A DNA stretch of 64,000 nucleotides from Telmatospirillum sp. J64-1. Lineage in GTDB: Bacteria; Pseudomonadota; Alphaproteobacteria; Rhodospirillales; Magnetospirillaceae. The stretch spans positions 174,727 through 238,726 of the forward strand of contig NZ_SBHN01000003.1 of assembly GCF_006980715.1 (NCBI RefSeq). The letters are read 5' to 3'. The translations under genes were made by a program, and so were the position numbers. The notes beneath the pieces are model-generated. The model saw only the letters and a program-made list of their open reading frames with translations, made no database searches and was not told the DNA's origin. Each line of letters begins with the position of its first letter. The first letter of the stretch is position 1. This document shows, one piece after another, positions 9,988 through 20,495 of the stretch.

Positions 9988-10859
9988 CCGAGATTCCCGA
10001 GATCGAACAGCGTAAAACCCGCGCCTGCGCCTGGTTCCGTTCCCTGCGCGACGAGATCTGCGCGGCCTTCGAGGCCATCGAGGACGAGTTCACCGCCAGC
10101 GACCGTCCCGCCGGACGCTTCGAGCGCAAGGACTGGGAACGCCCGCATGAGGACGGCGCGGAAGGCGCGAAAGGCGGCGGCGGCACCATGTCGATCATGC
10201 GTGGCCGCGTCTTCGAGAAGGTCGGGGTCAACATCTCCACCGTGTTCGGCCGCTTCACCCCGGAATTCGCCAAATCCATTCCCGGCGCCGACCAGGACCC
10301 CCGCTTCTGGGCGGCGGGCATTTCGCTGGTGGCCCATATGTGGAATCCGCTGGTTCCCGCCGTGCACATGAATACGCGCATGATCGCCACCACGCGCAGC
10401 TGGTTCGGCGGCGGGGCCGACTTGACACCGACTTTCCCCTATCAGGAAGACACCGACGACTTTCACGGCGCGTTGAAGCAGGCCTGCGACGCCCATGACC
10501 CGGAACATTATCCCCGCTTCAAGAAATGGTGCGACGAATACTTTTACCTACCTCATCGGGGTGAGCCGCGCGGGGTCGGCGGCATCTTCTACGACGGCCT
10601 CGACACGGGAAACTGGGAGGATGATTTCGCCTTCACCCAGGATGTCGGCCGCGCCTTCCTCGACATCTATCCCCGGATCGTCCGCCGCCGCATGAACCAG
10701 CCCTGGACCGACGAGCAGAAACAGGCCCAGCGCATCAAGCGCGGCCGCTATGTCGAGTTCAACCTGCTCTACGACCGGGGAACCACCTTCGGCCTGAAGA
10801 CCGGCGGCAATGTCGAGGCCATCCTGATGAGCCTGCCCCCCGACGTCGCCTGGCCCTGA
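9984..10859 (+). CDS. hemF: Oxygen-dependent coproporphyrinogen III oxidase
   Basis: 291 aa. The start is the ATG at 9984 inside the trmL stop (ATGA overlap). Family blocks are [50 protein letters not shown] and the C-terminal [24 protein letters not shown]. It performs two oxidative decarboxylations of coproporphyrinogen III with O2 in haem synthesis, which fits the bc1 and aa3 genes on either side. An oxygen-independent HemN, if present, lies elsewhere. Confidence 0.97.
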   Translation: MTEIPEIEQRKTRACAWFRSLRDEICAAFEAIEDEFTASDRPAGRFERKDWERPHEDGAEGAKGGGGTMSIMRGRVFEKVGVNISTVFGRFTPEFAKSIPGADQDPRFWAAGISLVAHMWNPLVPAVHMNTRMIATTRSWFGGGADLTPTFPYQEDTDDFHGALKQACDAHDPEHYPRFKKWCDEYFYLPHRGEPRGVGGIFYDGLDTGNWEDDFAFTQDVGRAFLDIYPRIVRRRMNQPWTDEQKQAQRIKRGRYVEFNLLYDRGTTFGLKTGGNVEAILMSLPPDVAWP

Positions 10860-10869
10860 CCGCCCGCCC

Positions 10870-10944
10870 TCCCCCGCAAGTTCAGCTTGCCCGCCATGGG
10901 TGCATCGACCACCTCAACGGCTGGAGGGCAAGCATTGCGGGAGA
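10870..10944. repeat. Imperfect long hairpin between hemF and the DUF533 gene
   Basis: Outer stem CCCGCAA (10873-10879) with TTGCGGG (10935-10941) and inner stem GCTTGCCC (10885-10892) with GGGCAAGC (10926-10933), enclosing a loop of about 33 bases. It ends at the ribosome binding site of the next gene. It could be a repeat element, an attenuator or a translational control hairpin. Confidence 0.45.
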
Positions 10945-10953
10945 AGGAAGGTC

Positions 10954-11721
10954 ATGATCGATCCGAAGAAACTGCTGGAAAACTTCATGGGTTCGGGAAT
11001 GGGCTCGAATCTCGGGGGCATGCTGAACCAGGGCAACACGCAGTCGCGGCAGACACAGAATCAGGGCCCGAACATCCCCGGCCTGTCCGGAGGCCTGGGG
11101 CAACTGGCGACCGGCGCGGCGGGCGGCGGACTGATCGGCCTGCTGCTGGGCAGCAAGAAGGGGCGCAAATCTGGCGGCTCGCTCTTCAGTCACGGCATGT
11201 CGGCGATGCTGGGCGGGTTGGCCTACAAGGCCTGGCAGGAATGGTCGGCGCAGCGTTCGCCCCAGCAGGCGGCGCAGCAGGGCGGACAGCAGGCGATGCA
11301 GGTTCCCCAGCCCCCGGCCGGCAGCGCCTTCGACATGAACCAAGCGCAGCCGGCGGCGGACGGCCGGGATGCCCGCATCGCCATCGTCCAGGCGATGATC
11401 GCCGCGGCCAAGGCCGACGGCCATATCGACGCCACCGAACAACGTGAATTGTTCGACCGTATCGGCCAGCTTCAGCTCGATAGCGAGGAAAAGGCCTTCA
11501 TCATGGACGAGTTGGCCAAGCCGCTGAACGTGGACGAGATCGCCGGGCTGGCCGCCAACCGCGAGCAGGCGGCGGAAATCTGGCTGGCCTCGCGCCTTGC
11601 CATCGATCCCGACGACCCGCGCGAACAGGCCTATCTCCAGGAACTGGCGACCAAGATGAACCTGCCCCAGGACCTGGTGGCCCATCTCGACGCGCAGGCG
11701 GCGGCCAGCCAAAGCGGCTGA
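10954..11721 (+). CDS. TerB-like tellurite resistance / DUF533 family protein
   Basis: 255 aa from the ATG at 10954, chosen for the upstream GGGAGAAGGAAGG. The N-terminal half is Gly/Gln-rich (GSGMGSNLGGMLNQGNTQSR) with a short glycine-rich hydrophobic stretch GGGLIGLLLGSKKGRK, typical of DUF533. The C-terminal half (about residues 145-250) is a helical TerB-like domain: VQAMIAAAKADGHIDATEQ, then DELAKPLNVDEIAGLA. TerB-like domains carry acidic metal-binding helices; the function of DUF533 proteins is unknown (E. coli YebE is a relative). It is followed after six bases by a small membrane protein. Confidence 0.85.
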   Translation: MIDPKKLLENFMGSGMGSNLGGMLNQGNTQSRQTQNQGPNIPGLSGGLGQLATGAAGGGLIGLLLGSKKGRKSGGSLFSHGMSAMLGGLAYKAWQEWSAQRSPQQAAQQGGQQAMQVPQPPAGSAFDMNQAQPAADGRDARIAIVQAMIAAAKADGHIDATEQRELFDRIGQLQLDSEEKAFIMDELAKPLNVDEIAGLAANREQAAEIWLASRLAIDPDDPREQAYLQELATKMNLPQDLVAHLDAQAAASQSG

Positions 11722-11727
11722 CCGGCC

Positions 11728-12063
11728 ATGGCGGATGACGACGGGAAAAGGCTTCTCGACGAAGGATACGACAAGCTCGAACAGGACTTGCCCGACCGGG
11801 TGACGCGCATCCTGCGATGGCTGCGCAACCCCAAGAGCCGGTGGGTCCGCCTGCCCGTCGGCATCCTGCTGATCATCGCCAGCTTCTTCTGGTTCCTGCC
11901 GATCCTGGGCATGGAGTTGCTGCCCATCGGGCTGCTGCTGATCGCCCAGGACGTGCCTTTCCTGCGCAAGCCGGTGGGAAAGGCGCTGATCTGGCTGGAG
12001 AAGAAATGGAGGAAACTACACCAGCGCTGGCAGAACAGGACGTTCTTGAAGTGGGGCAAATAA
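11728..12063 (+). CDS. Small two-helix membrane protein, unknown function
   Basis: 111 aa. A charged N-terminus (MADDDGKRLLDEGYDKLEQD) is followed by two hydrophobic segments, VRLPVGILLIIASFFWFLPI and LLPIGLLLIAQDVPFL, and a very basic C-terminal tail (EKKWRKLHQRWQNRTFLKWGK region). No family function is recognised. It starts six bases after the DUF533 gene and is probably co-transcribed with it. After the stop, CCCCTG (12065-12070) could pair with CAGGGG (12079-12084), a small possible terminator. Confidence 0.75.
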   Translation: MADDDGKRLLDEGYDKLEQDLPDRVTRILRWLRNPKSRWVRLPVGILLIIASFFWFLPILGMELLPIGLLLIAQDVPFLRKPVGKALIWLEKKWRKLHQRWQNRTFLKWGK

Positions 12064-12150
12064 GCCCCCTGCTTTAGTCCAGGGGACTTAGACCTTCTCT
12101 AGACGCGCGAGCTTCGATAGACTTTCCCGAAACCATAGCGGGAAGGTGTC

Positions 12151-13518
12151 ATGGAAACTTTCTCTTCCTTTCTAGACAGCGTCAGTGCGGTGGTCTGGGG
12201 ACCGCCCATGCTGGTGCTCATCCTGGGCGTAGGCCTGCTCCTCAACGTCATGCTCAAGGCCATGCCGCTGTTCCGGCTCGGCTACGGCTTCCGGATGGTC
12301 TGGCAGGCCCGGAAACCAGGCGGCCCCGGCGAGATCACGCCCTTCGCCGCCTTGATGACGGCGCTGGCCGCGACGGTCGGCACCGGCAATATCGCGGGCG
12401 TCGCCACCGCCATCGCCCTGGGCGGGCCGGGCGCCATGTTCTGGATGTGGTGTACCGCCCTGGTGGGCATGGCGACCAAATATTCGGAAGTGCTGCTGGC
12501 CGTTCACTATCGTGAAAAGGACAGCAGCGGCGAATATGTCGGCGGCCCCATGTATGCCATCCGCAATGGTTTGGGTCCGAAATGGGCGGTGCTGGGCGGC
12601 GCCTTCGCCCTGTTCGGCGGGCTGGCGGGCTTCGGCATCGGCAACATGGTCCAGGCCAATACCGTGGCCCATGCCGCCGAGACCACGTTCAACATCCCGA
12701 CCTGGATCAGCGCCCTCGCCCTGATGGTCCTGACCGGGCTGGTGGTGGTCGGCGGCATCCGCCGCATCGGCGCCGTGGCCCAGGCCCTGGTGCCGGCCAT
12801 GTGCGTGATCTACGTGCTGGGCGCGCTGTTCGTCCTGTTCTACTACGCCGCCGAGATCCCCGGCGCCTTCGCCCTGATCTTCACCCATGCCTTCACCCCC
12901 ACCGCCGCCACCGGCGGCTTCGCCGGCGCCGCCGTCTGGGCGGCCATGCGCTATGGCGTGGCGCGCGGGGTATTCTCCAACGAGGCCGGGCTGGGAACGG
13001 CGGGCATCGCCCAGGCGGCGGGCATGAGCTCCAGCCCCGTGCGGTCGGGCGTCATCGGCATGATGGGAACCTTCATCGACACGATCATCATCTGCAGTAT
13101 GACCGGTCTCGCCATCATCGCCTCGGGTGCCTGGACCTCGGGCCTGACGGGCGCGGCCCTGTCCACCGAGGCCGTCGCCACCGCCCTGCCCACCACCGGC
13201 GGCGTCGTGGTGACCCTGGCCCTGGCGGTGTTCGCCTTCACCACCATCCTGGGCTGGTCCTATTTCGGCGAGAAATGCTGGACCTATCTGGTGGGCGCCA
13301 AGTGCAAGATGCCCTTCCGCGTCCTGTGGACCCTGGCCGTGCCGATCGGCGCCATGGCCCAGCTCGACCTGGTCTGGCTGATCGCCGACGTCCTCAACGC
13401 CTTCATGGCCATCCCCAACCTGATCTCGCTGGTTGCCCTCAGCCCGGTCATCGTCAAGCTGACCCGCGACTATTTCGCCCAGGACAGCCACGACGAGTTG
13501 GTGCCGGAACAGCGATAA
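12151..13518 (+). CDS. Amino acid carrier, alanine/glycine:cation symporter (AGCS) family
   Basis: 455 aa, about eleven transmembrane segments. The family signatures are ALAATVGTGNIAGVATAIA (around residues 70-90) and FSNEAGLGTAGIAQAA (around 275-290). AGCS proteins (DagA/AlsT/YaaJ) import alanine or glycine with Na+ or H+. It stands alone, with an 87-base upstream gap containing AAGG ahead of the ATG and a strong hairpin after the stop. Substrate choice between alanine and glycine is open; the gcv operon in the same window makes glycine plausible, but the two lie 46 kb apart. Confidence 0.95.
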   Translation: METFSSFLDSVSAVVWGPPMLVLILGVGLLLNVMLKAMPLFRLGYGFRMVWQARKPGGPGEITPFAALMTALAATVGTGNIAGVATAIALGGPGAMFWMWCTALVGMATKYSEVLLAVHYREKDSSGEYVGGPMYAIRNGLGPKWAVLGGAFALFGGLAGFGIGNMVQANTVAHAAETTFNIPTWISALALMVLTGLVVVGGIRRIGAVAQALVPAMCVIYVLGALFVLFYYAAEIPGAFALIFTHAFTPTAATGGFAGAAVWAAMRYGVARGVFSNEAGLGTAGIAQAAGMSSSPVRSGVIGMMGTFIDTIIICSMTGLAIIASGAWTSGLTGAALSTEAVATALPTTGGVVVTLALAVFAFTTILGWSYFGEKCWTYLVGAKCKMPFRVLWTLAVPIGAMAQLDLVWLIADVLNAFMAIPNLISLVALSPVIVKLTRDYFAQDSHDELVPEQR

Positions 13519-13525
13519 GGCAGGC

Positions 13526-13549
13526 GGGGCCCGGCCTCTTCCGGGCCCC
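13526..13549. terminator. Bidirectional hairpin between convergent genes
   Basis: GGGGCCCGG (13526-13534), loop CCTCTT, CCGGGCCCC (13541-13549). A 9-bp perfect stem lies between the AGCS symporter and the convergent CAP-domain gene, whose stop it touches. The T tract is poor on both strands. Confidence 0.65.
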
Positions 13550-14394
13550 TATTCCCCTTCCGCTGCCTGAGGGCCGATGAAGGTCATCGGCCCCGGCGCC
13601 ACGGCGAAGCGCCCCTCGCCTTCCGGAAACAGGACGACCAGACGGTAGGGACCGGGCCGGTCGGGTGCGGACAGGCGGCCGATGGGATCGGGGGTGATTT
13701 CCATGTCTTCGGGAAAATTCGCCACCAGATCGGCCATGGGCGGTTCGGGCTGGCCCGCCGCGGGCTCGATCGACAGGGACAGGCCGCTGCCCGGACTCAG
13801 GGACAGCGGCAGATCCGCATCCAGCCGTCCCATCGGACGGCCGAAGACCTGGACCACATAAAGCCGGTCGCCCGCCGTGGCGGCCCCCACGCCCAGCAGG
13901 GTGAATTCCGGATCCAGCATGTTGCGCCGGTGGCCCGGGCTTTCCATCAGCCCCTCGACCACGGTGGCGGCGATCCGTTCTGACTCTGCGTCGAAGCTGC
14001 CGACCGCCTGGAACAGGTTCTCGCCACTGCCGCCGATGAAACGGCGATCGAGCAGGGCTACCCGTTCGTCCGGCCCACGCCCCGAGGGATCGTGATGGGC
14101 GAAGAAATCGCGTTCCAGCATGTCCAGGGCATGGGCGCGGGCGACCCGCCGCAATCCTTCATCGGGCGCCAGTTCCCCGGCCTCCGCCGTCCCTTCCCCG
14201 CGCCGCTGCTGATTGGTCAGGTCCAGCACGCGCGCTTCCAGGCTTTCGACGATGCGCATCCCGTCCGGCGGCCGGGCCAAGGCCTGCTCCGCCCACTGGA
14301 CGTAATCCTCCGGGGCTTCGCGTGCCTGGACCCCCGCGGCCAGAAGAGACGTCACCAAGGCGGCGGCAAGCGCAGGAGCGGAAAGCAGCGTCAT
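13549..14394 (-). CDS. Secreted CAP/SCP-domain protein
   Basis: 281 aa from the ATG at 14394, chosen because it begins the signal peptide MTLLSAPALAAALVTSLLAA (cleavage near GVQA); longer readings lack a signal. The CAP domain spans about residues 50-180: ARAHALDMLERDFFAHHDPSG, then GENLFQAVG, WVEG-like VVEGLMESPGHRRNMLDPEF, and GVGAA. The histidines of AHHD and PGHRR match the conserved CAP cavity. The C-terminal 100 residues are a beta-rich region of unknown type. Bacterial CAP proteins are periplasmic or secreted with poorly known function. It is convergent to the AGCS symporter and divergent from the cox operon. Confidence 0.85.
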   Translation of the reverse strand: MTLLSAPALAAALVTSLLAAGVQAREAPEDYVQWAEQALARPPDGMRIVESLEARVLDLTNQQRRGEGTAEAGELAPDEGLRRVARAHALDMLERDFFAHHDPSGRGPDERVALLDRRFIGGSGENLFQAVGSFDAESERIAATVVEGLMESPGHRRNMLDPEFTLLGVGAATAGDRLYVVQVFGRPMGRLDADLPLSLSPGSGLSLSIEPAAGQPEPPMADLVANFPEDMEITPDPIGRLSAPDRPGPYRLVVLFPEGEGRFAVAPGPMTFIGPQAAEGE

Positions 14395-14817
14395 GGGTGT
14401 CTTCCAGAACAACCAAGCCGGAACAACCGGGGGAGAAGCCATGGTTAGGAATGTCTGCGCCCTCCTCCGCCCGGTCAATGACGGCGGCTCCAGCCACCCC
14501 CTATTGGTGCGGGAGAAAAAATTTTTCACTCCTCCGCAAGGCCTGCCCGGCCATTCGGCCTAACCCATTTTTGCTGATTTCCCGGCACCTTCGGCGCAAA
14601 TGGATGGGGCACCCTGGAAAATAGGGATATCCACACAGAAAATAAGTTTCTGGTACGGGATATTGTAACCGGCGACGGAGCCACCAAATCGTCAGGTTGA
14701 TAAGAAGAAGCGCCGCGAGCCTCTACCGCTGCGATGGGGAGATATTCTCGCCACGCGACGGTTTTGTCTTGCGGCCAACGCTCTCACGCGCCTAAAGGCC
14801 GAAGCAGGGGGTGAGCG
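14395..14817. promoter_or_regulatory. Divergent regulatory region upstream of the cytochrome oxidase operon
   Basis: This 423-base gene-free stretch lies between the CAP gene and ctaC. It holds an AT tract of six A and five T (14516-14526), flanked by TGCGGGAG (14508-14515) and the roughly inverse CTCCTCCGCA (14529-14538). It also holds the AT-rich segment AAATAGGGATATCCACACAG near 14620. I could not assign a clean -35/-10 pair or a known activator site. It must hold the promoter of ctaC-D-G-E and probably that of the CAP gene. Confidence 0.5.
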
Positions 14818-17305
<2,488 letters not shown>

Positions 17306-17326
17306 CCCCAGCCAAGGGAGTAACGG

Positions 17327-17932
17327 ATGTCTCAGCCCGACAAGATCAGACGCACCGTTCTGGCTTCGCTGGCCGCCGTCGCGGCCATGGTTGGGTTGGT
17401 GGTTGCCTCGGTCCCGCTCTACGACCTGTTCTGCCGCGTGACCGGCTACGGCGGCACCCCGCGTGTCGCCGCCTCCACCGGCGAGGTGGTCTCGGATCGG
17501 ATCATGACCATCCGTTTCGATTCCAACACCATGCCCGATCTGGAATGGCGCTTCTCCCCCGACCAGCGCAGCATGGATGTGCGATTGGGGGAAAGCGGCC
17601 TGGCCTTCTATACGGCCACCAATACCGGTGACGAGCCGGTGGTGGGGACGGCGACCTTCAACGTCACGCCCATGAAGGCCGGGATCTATTTCAACAAGGT
17701 CGAATGCTTCTGCTTCACCGAACAGGTTCTGCAACCCGGCGAAAGCATCCAGATGCCGGTCAGCTTCTTCGTCGATCCGGCCCTGGCCGAGGATCGCTAC
17801 GTCAACGAAGTGACCACCATCACCCTGTCCTATACCTTCTTCCGCGCTCAGGACCAATCTGGCGCCGCAGCGCAAAACGCCAATGTCAACGATAACGGGG
17901 AAACCGATTCCAACGGAGGTCGACGGTCATGA
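17327..17932 (+). CDS. ctaG: Cytochrome c oxidase assembly protein CtaG/Cox11
   Basis: 201 aa. A single N-terminal anchor (about residues 10-30) is followed by the periplasmic Cox11 domain with the copper-binding pair C127/C129 in VECFCFTEQ and the conserved C36 in YDLFCRVTGYGGT. Cox11 delivers copper to the CuB site of subunit I. Downstream it overlaps ctaE by four bases (ATGA). The C-terminal tail after about residue 180 is low-complexity (Asn/Gly/Asp-rich). Confidence 0.97.
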   Translation: MSQPDKIRRTVLASLAAVAAMVGLVVASVPLYDLFCRVTGYGGTPRVAASTGEVVSDRIMTIRFDSNTMPDLEWRFSPDQRSMDVRLGESGLAFYTATNTGDEPVVGTATFNVTPMKAGIYFNKVECFCFTEQVLQPGESIQMPVSFFVDPALAEDRYVNEVTTITLSYTFFRAQDQSGAAAQNANVNDNGETDSNGGRRS

Positions 17933-18741
17933 GCGAAACCCAGACGGCCCACCATCATCATGACGGGCCCAAACACCCCTTTCACCTGGTCAATCCCAGC
18001 CCCTGGCCTTTCCTGAGTTCGATCGCCACGCTGGTGCTGGCCTTCGGGCTGGTCCGCCTGATGCACGGCCAGGGCTGGGAAGTCCTGCTGGTCGGCGGCG
18101 CCCTGGTGATCGCCTGCATGTTCGGCTGGTGGCGCGACGTCATCCTCGAGGCGGTGCGCGACAAGGCCCATACGCCCGTGGTCCAGCACGGCCTGCGCGT
18201 GGGCATGATGCTGTTCATCGCCTCCGAGGCCATGTTCTTCGTCGCCTTCTTCTGGGCCTTCTTCAACGCCTCGCTGGGCGTCAGCCCCACTGTCGAGGCC
18301 TGGCCGCCCGAAGGCATCGAGACACTGTCGCCCTGGGACCTGCCTTTCCTCAACACCCTGATCCTGCTGTCCTCCGGCCTGACGCTGAACTGGGCGCATC
18401 ACTCCCTGCTGCACAACAACCGGCGCGACATGATCCGCGCGCTGGCTTTGACGGTATTCCTGGGCGTGGTCTTCCTGGCCCTGCAGATGCTGGAATACGG
18501 CCACACCACTTTCGGCTTCTCGGACGGCATCTATCCGTCGGTCTTCTACATGGCCACCGGCTTCCACGGCTTTCACGTCTTCGTCGGCGTGGTCTTCCTG
18601 GCCGTGAACCTGCTGCGCGCCATGCGCGGTCATTTCAACGAAAAGCACCATGTCGGCTTCGAAGCCGCCGCCTGGTACTGGCATTTCGTGGACGTGGTCT
18701 GGATCTTCCTGTTCATCTGGGTCTATTGGTGGGGATCCTGA
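17929..18741 (+). CDS. ctaE: Cytochrome c oxidase subunit III
   Basis: 270 aa, seven helices. Features are HHHHDGPKHPFHLVNPSPWP at the N-terminus, the SEAMFFVAFFWAFF helix with the buried Glu, and the C-terminal GFEAAAWYWHFVDVVWIFLF. It stabilises subunit I and holds lipids near the D channel. It is the last gene of the operon and is followed by a strong terminator. The N-terminal His run is common in the family. Confidence 0.98.
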   Translation: MSETQTAHHHHDGPKHPFHLVNPSPWPFLSSIATLVLAFGLVRLMHGQGWEVLLVGGALVIACMFGWWRDVILEAVRDKAHTPVVQHGLRVGMMLFIASEAMFFVAFFWAFFNASLGVSPTVEAWPPEGIETLSPWDLPFLNTLILLSSGLTLNWAHHSLLHNNRRDMIRALALTVFLGVVFLALQMLEYGHTTFGFSDGIYPSVFYMATGFHGFHVFVGVVFLAVNLLRAMRGHFNEKHHVGFEAAAWYWHFVDVVWIFLFIWVYWWGS

Positions 18742-18765
18742 TCGCCTTCCCTGTTGCGGATGATC

Positions 18766-18795
18766 AAACCCCGCCTATCCTGGCGGGGTTTTTTT
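18766..18795 (+). terminator. Intrinsic terminator of the cytochrome oxidase operon
   Basis: AAACCCCGCC (18766-18775), loop TATCCT, GGCGGGGTTT (18782-18791) and further T. It lies 25 bases after ctaE and inside the upstream extension of the next open frame, which argues that the MFS gene starts later, at 18880. Confidence 0.93.
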
Positions 18796-18879
18796 CGTCT
18801 CCCATTCTTCTATCCAGCGCGGGTCAGCCTTGCACTGGAGCAACTTGCCACCGTCACATCCCAGCCCCATAGTCTGCGC

Positions 18880-20100
18880 ATGAAAGACACAGCATCTTCT
18901 CCCGTCCGCAGCGTCGGCTTTGCGGAATTCGTTACTCTCATGGCCTTGCTCATGGGACTGACGGCCCTTTCCATCGACATCATGCTGGTGGCCCTGCCCA
19001 ATATCACCGCCAGCTATGCGGTCACCTCGGCCAATGACCAGCAGTTGGTCATCACTGCCTATCTGGCCGGATTCGCCCTGGGCCAGCCTTTCCACGGCCC
19101 GCTTTCCGACCGTTTCGGCCGCAAGCCGATCCTGCTGATCGGCCTGGCGATCTTCGGCATCGCCTCGCTGGCCGCCGCCCTGGCCCCCAGCTTCTGGACC
19201 TTGCTGGCCGCCCGCGCCTTGCAGGGCTTCGGCGCCGCTTCGCCCCGCGTGGTTTCGACGGCCATCGTCCGCGACCGCTTTGCCGGGCGCGACATGGCCC
19301 GCGTCATGTCCTTCGTGATGATGGTCTTCATCACCGTGCCCGTCATCGCCCCCCTGCTGGGCGAAGGGGTGATCCGCCTGGGATCGTGGCATTGGATCTT
19401 CGCCGTCCTGGTCGCCGCCGCCGTCCTGGCGCTGGCCTGGGTGGCCCTGCGCCTGCCGGAAACCCGCCCCCGCGAGGACCGCATCCCCCTCTCCTTCGCC
19501 AGCCTGACGCATACCTTCGGCACCGTCATCCGCAACCGGGTAGCGCTGGGCTATACGCTGGCACTGGGCTTCATGTTCGGTAGCCTGATGAGCTATATCG
19601 GCACGGCCCAGCAGGTCTTCGTCGATGTCTACGGCCTGGACGAGATGTTCCCCTTCGTGTTCGGGGGGATCGCCGCCTTGATGGCCCTGTCCTCCTTCAC
19701 CAATGCCAAGCTCGTCGGCCGGATCGGGATGCGGCGCGTTTCCCATACGGCGCTGCTCGGCTATGTGCTGGCTTCGGCCGTGATGCTGGCTTTCGGCTTT
19801 CCGCAGCATCCGCCGCTGATCGCGCTGGTCGTCTTCCTGGCCGCGTCCTTCTACTGCTTCGGCCTGGTGGTGTCGAACTTCAACGCGCTCGCCATGGAAA
19901 AGCTGGGGCATGTGGCCGGCATGGCCTCGTCGGTGATCGGCTTCTATACCACCGCCGCCGGGGCCTTCTTCGGCTGGGCCATCGGCCAGTCCTTCGACGG
20001 GACCGTCCGACCCTTGCTGTTGGGCTTTGCCGCCCTGGGCCTGGGCGCACTGGCCTGCATCCTGGTCACGGAAAAAGGCCGCCTGATGCAGACGCGCTAA
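18880..20100 (+). CDS. MFS drug efflux transporter, Bcr/CflA type
   Basis: 406 aa with twelve predicted helices. The start at 18880 (MKDTASSPVRSVGFAEFVTL) is chosen over an ATG at 18754 because the cox terminator lies between them. Motif A reads GPLSDRFGRKPILL (around residue 75), and helix 1 has LSIDIMLVALPNIT, like the Bcr group DxYLPALP. It probably exports drugs or small metabolites using the proton gradient; the substrate is unknown. It is a monocistronic unit facing the convergent small lipoprotein gene. Confidence 0.93.
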   Translation: MKDTASSPVRSVGFAEFVTLMALLMGLTALSIDIMLVALPNITASYAVTSANDQQLVITAYLAGFALGQPFHGPLSDRFGRKPILLIGLAIFGIASLAAALAPSFWTLLAARALQGFGAASPRVVSTAIVRDRFAGRDMARVMSFVMMVFITVPVIAPLLGEGVIRLGSWHWIFAVLVAAAVLALAWVALRLPETRPREDRIPLSFASLTHTFGTVIRNRVALGYTLALGFMFGSLMSYIGTAQQVFVDVYGLDEMFPFVFGGIAALMALSSFTNAKLVGRIGMRRVSHTALLGYVLASAVMLAFGFPQHPPLIALVVFLAASFYCFGLVVSNFNALAMEKLGHVAGMASSVIGFYTTAAGAFFGWAIGQSFDGTVRPLLLGFAALGLGALACILVTEKGRLMQTR

Positions 20101-20112
20101 CCTTGGGATCTG

Positions 20113-20412
20113 TTATCGGGAAATGCGCCGATGGGCTTCCTCGACCGGCGTGCCGGGCTGGTCGGGGGGCATGGGCATAGCCGGAACGACGGCGGCAGGC
20201 GTGCCGAAGCTGGGCTTGCCGGGAATTTCCTGGGTGCAGCCGATCAGCCTCTCGCGGTCGCGCGCCAGGGGCTGGGCGTAGCAATCCGGTCCAGCCAAGC
20301 TGCGGTAGCAGCAAAGCTGCGCCTGTTTCGGTTCCGGTGCGCCTCCGCAACCGCCGAGCAGGCCCAGAAGGACCAACCCGGCGGCGCTCAGCGGAAGAGA
20401 GGAGGAGAGCAT
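20113..20412 (-). CDS. Small cysteine-containing lipoprotein, unknown function
   Basis: 99 aa. The lipobox LGLLGGC puts the acylated cysteine at residue 22 after a hydrophobic signal. Four further cysteines (C34, C35, C44, C59) lie in QLCCYRSLAGPDCYAQ and LIGCTQE, enough for two periplasmic disulfides. The C-terminus is Pro-rich (PAMPMPPDQPGTP). No family is recognised. It lies alone between the MFS gene and pyrC, 83 bases downstream of pyrC on the same strand. Codon choice matches the neighbours. Confidence 0.8.
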   Translation of the reverse strand: MLSSSLPLSAAGLVLLGLLGGCGGAPEPKQAQLCCYRSLAGPDCYAQPLARDRERLIGCTQEIPGKPSFGTPAAVVPAMPMPPDQPGTPVEEAHRRISR

Positions 20413-20495
20413 GAAGCAGATTTAGGGCTTCTCCTCCCGCGCTCCAATCAGGCCACAGGGCCTATATCTTAGGCCCCTGCCCCATGGCCCAGGCC

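Noticed and set aside
18754..18879. Upstream start for the MFS transporter at 18754
   Set aside because: The intrinsic terminator of the cox operon lies inside this extension, and the membrane protein reads normally from 18880.
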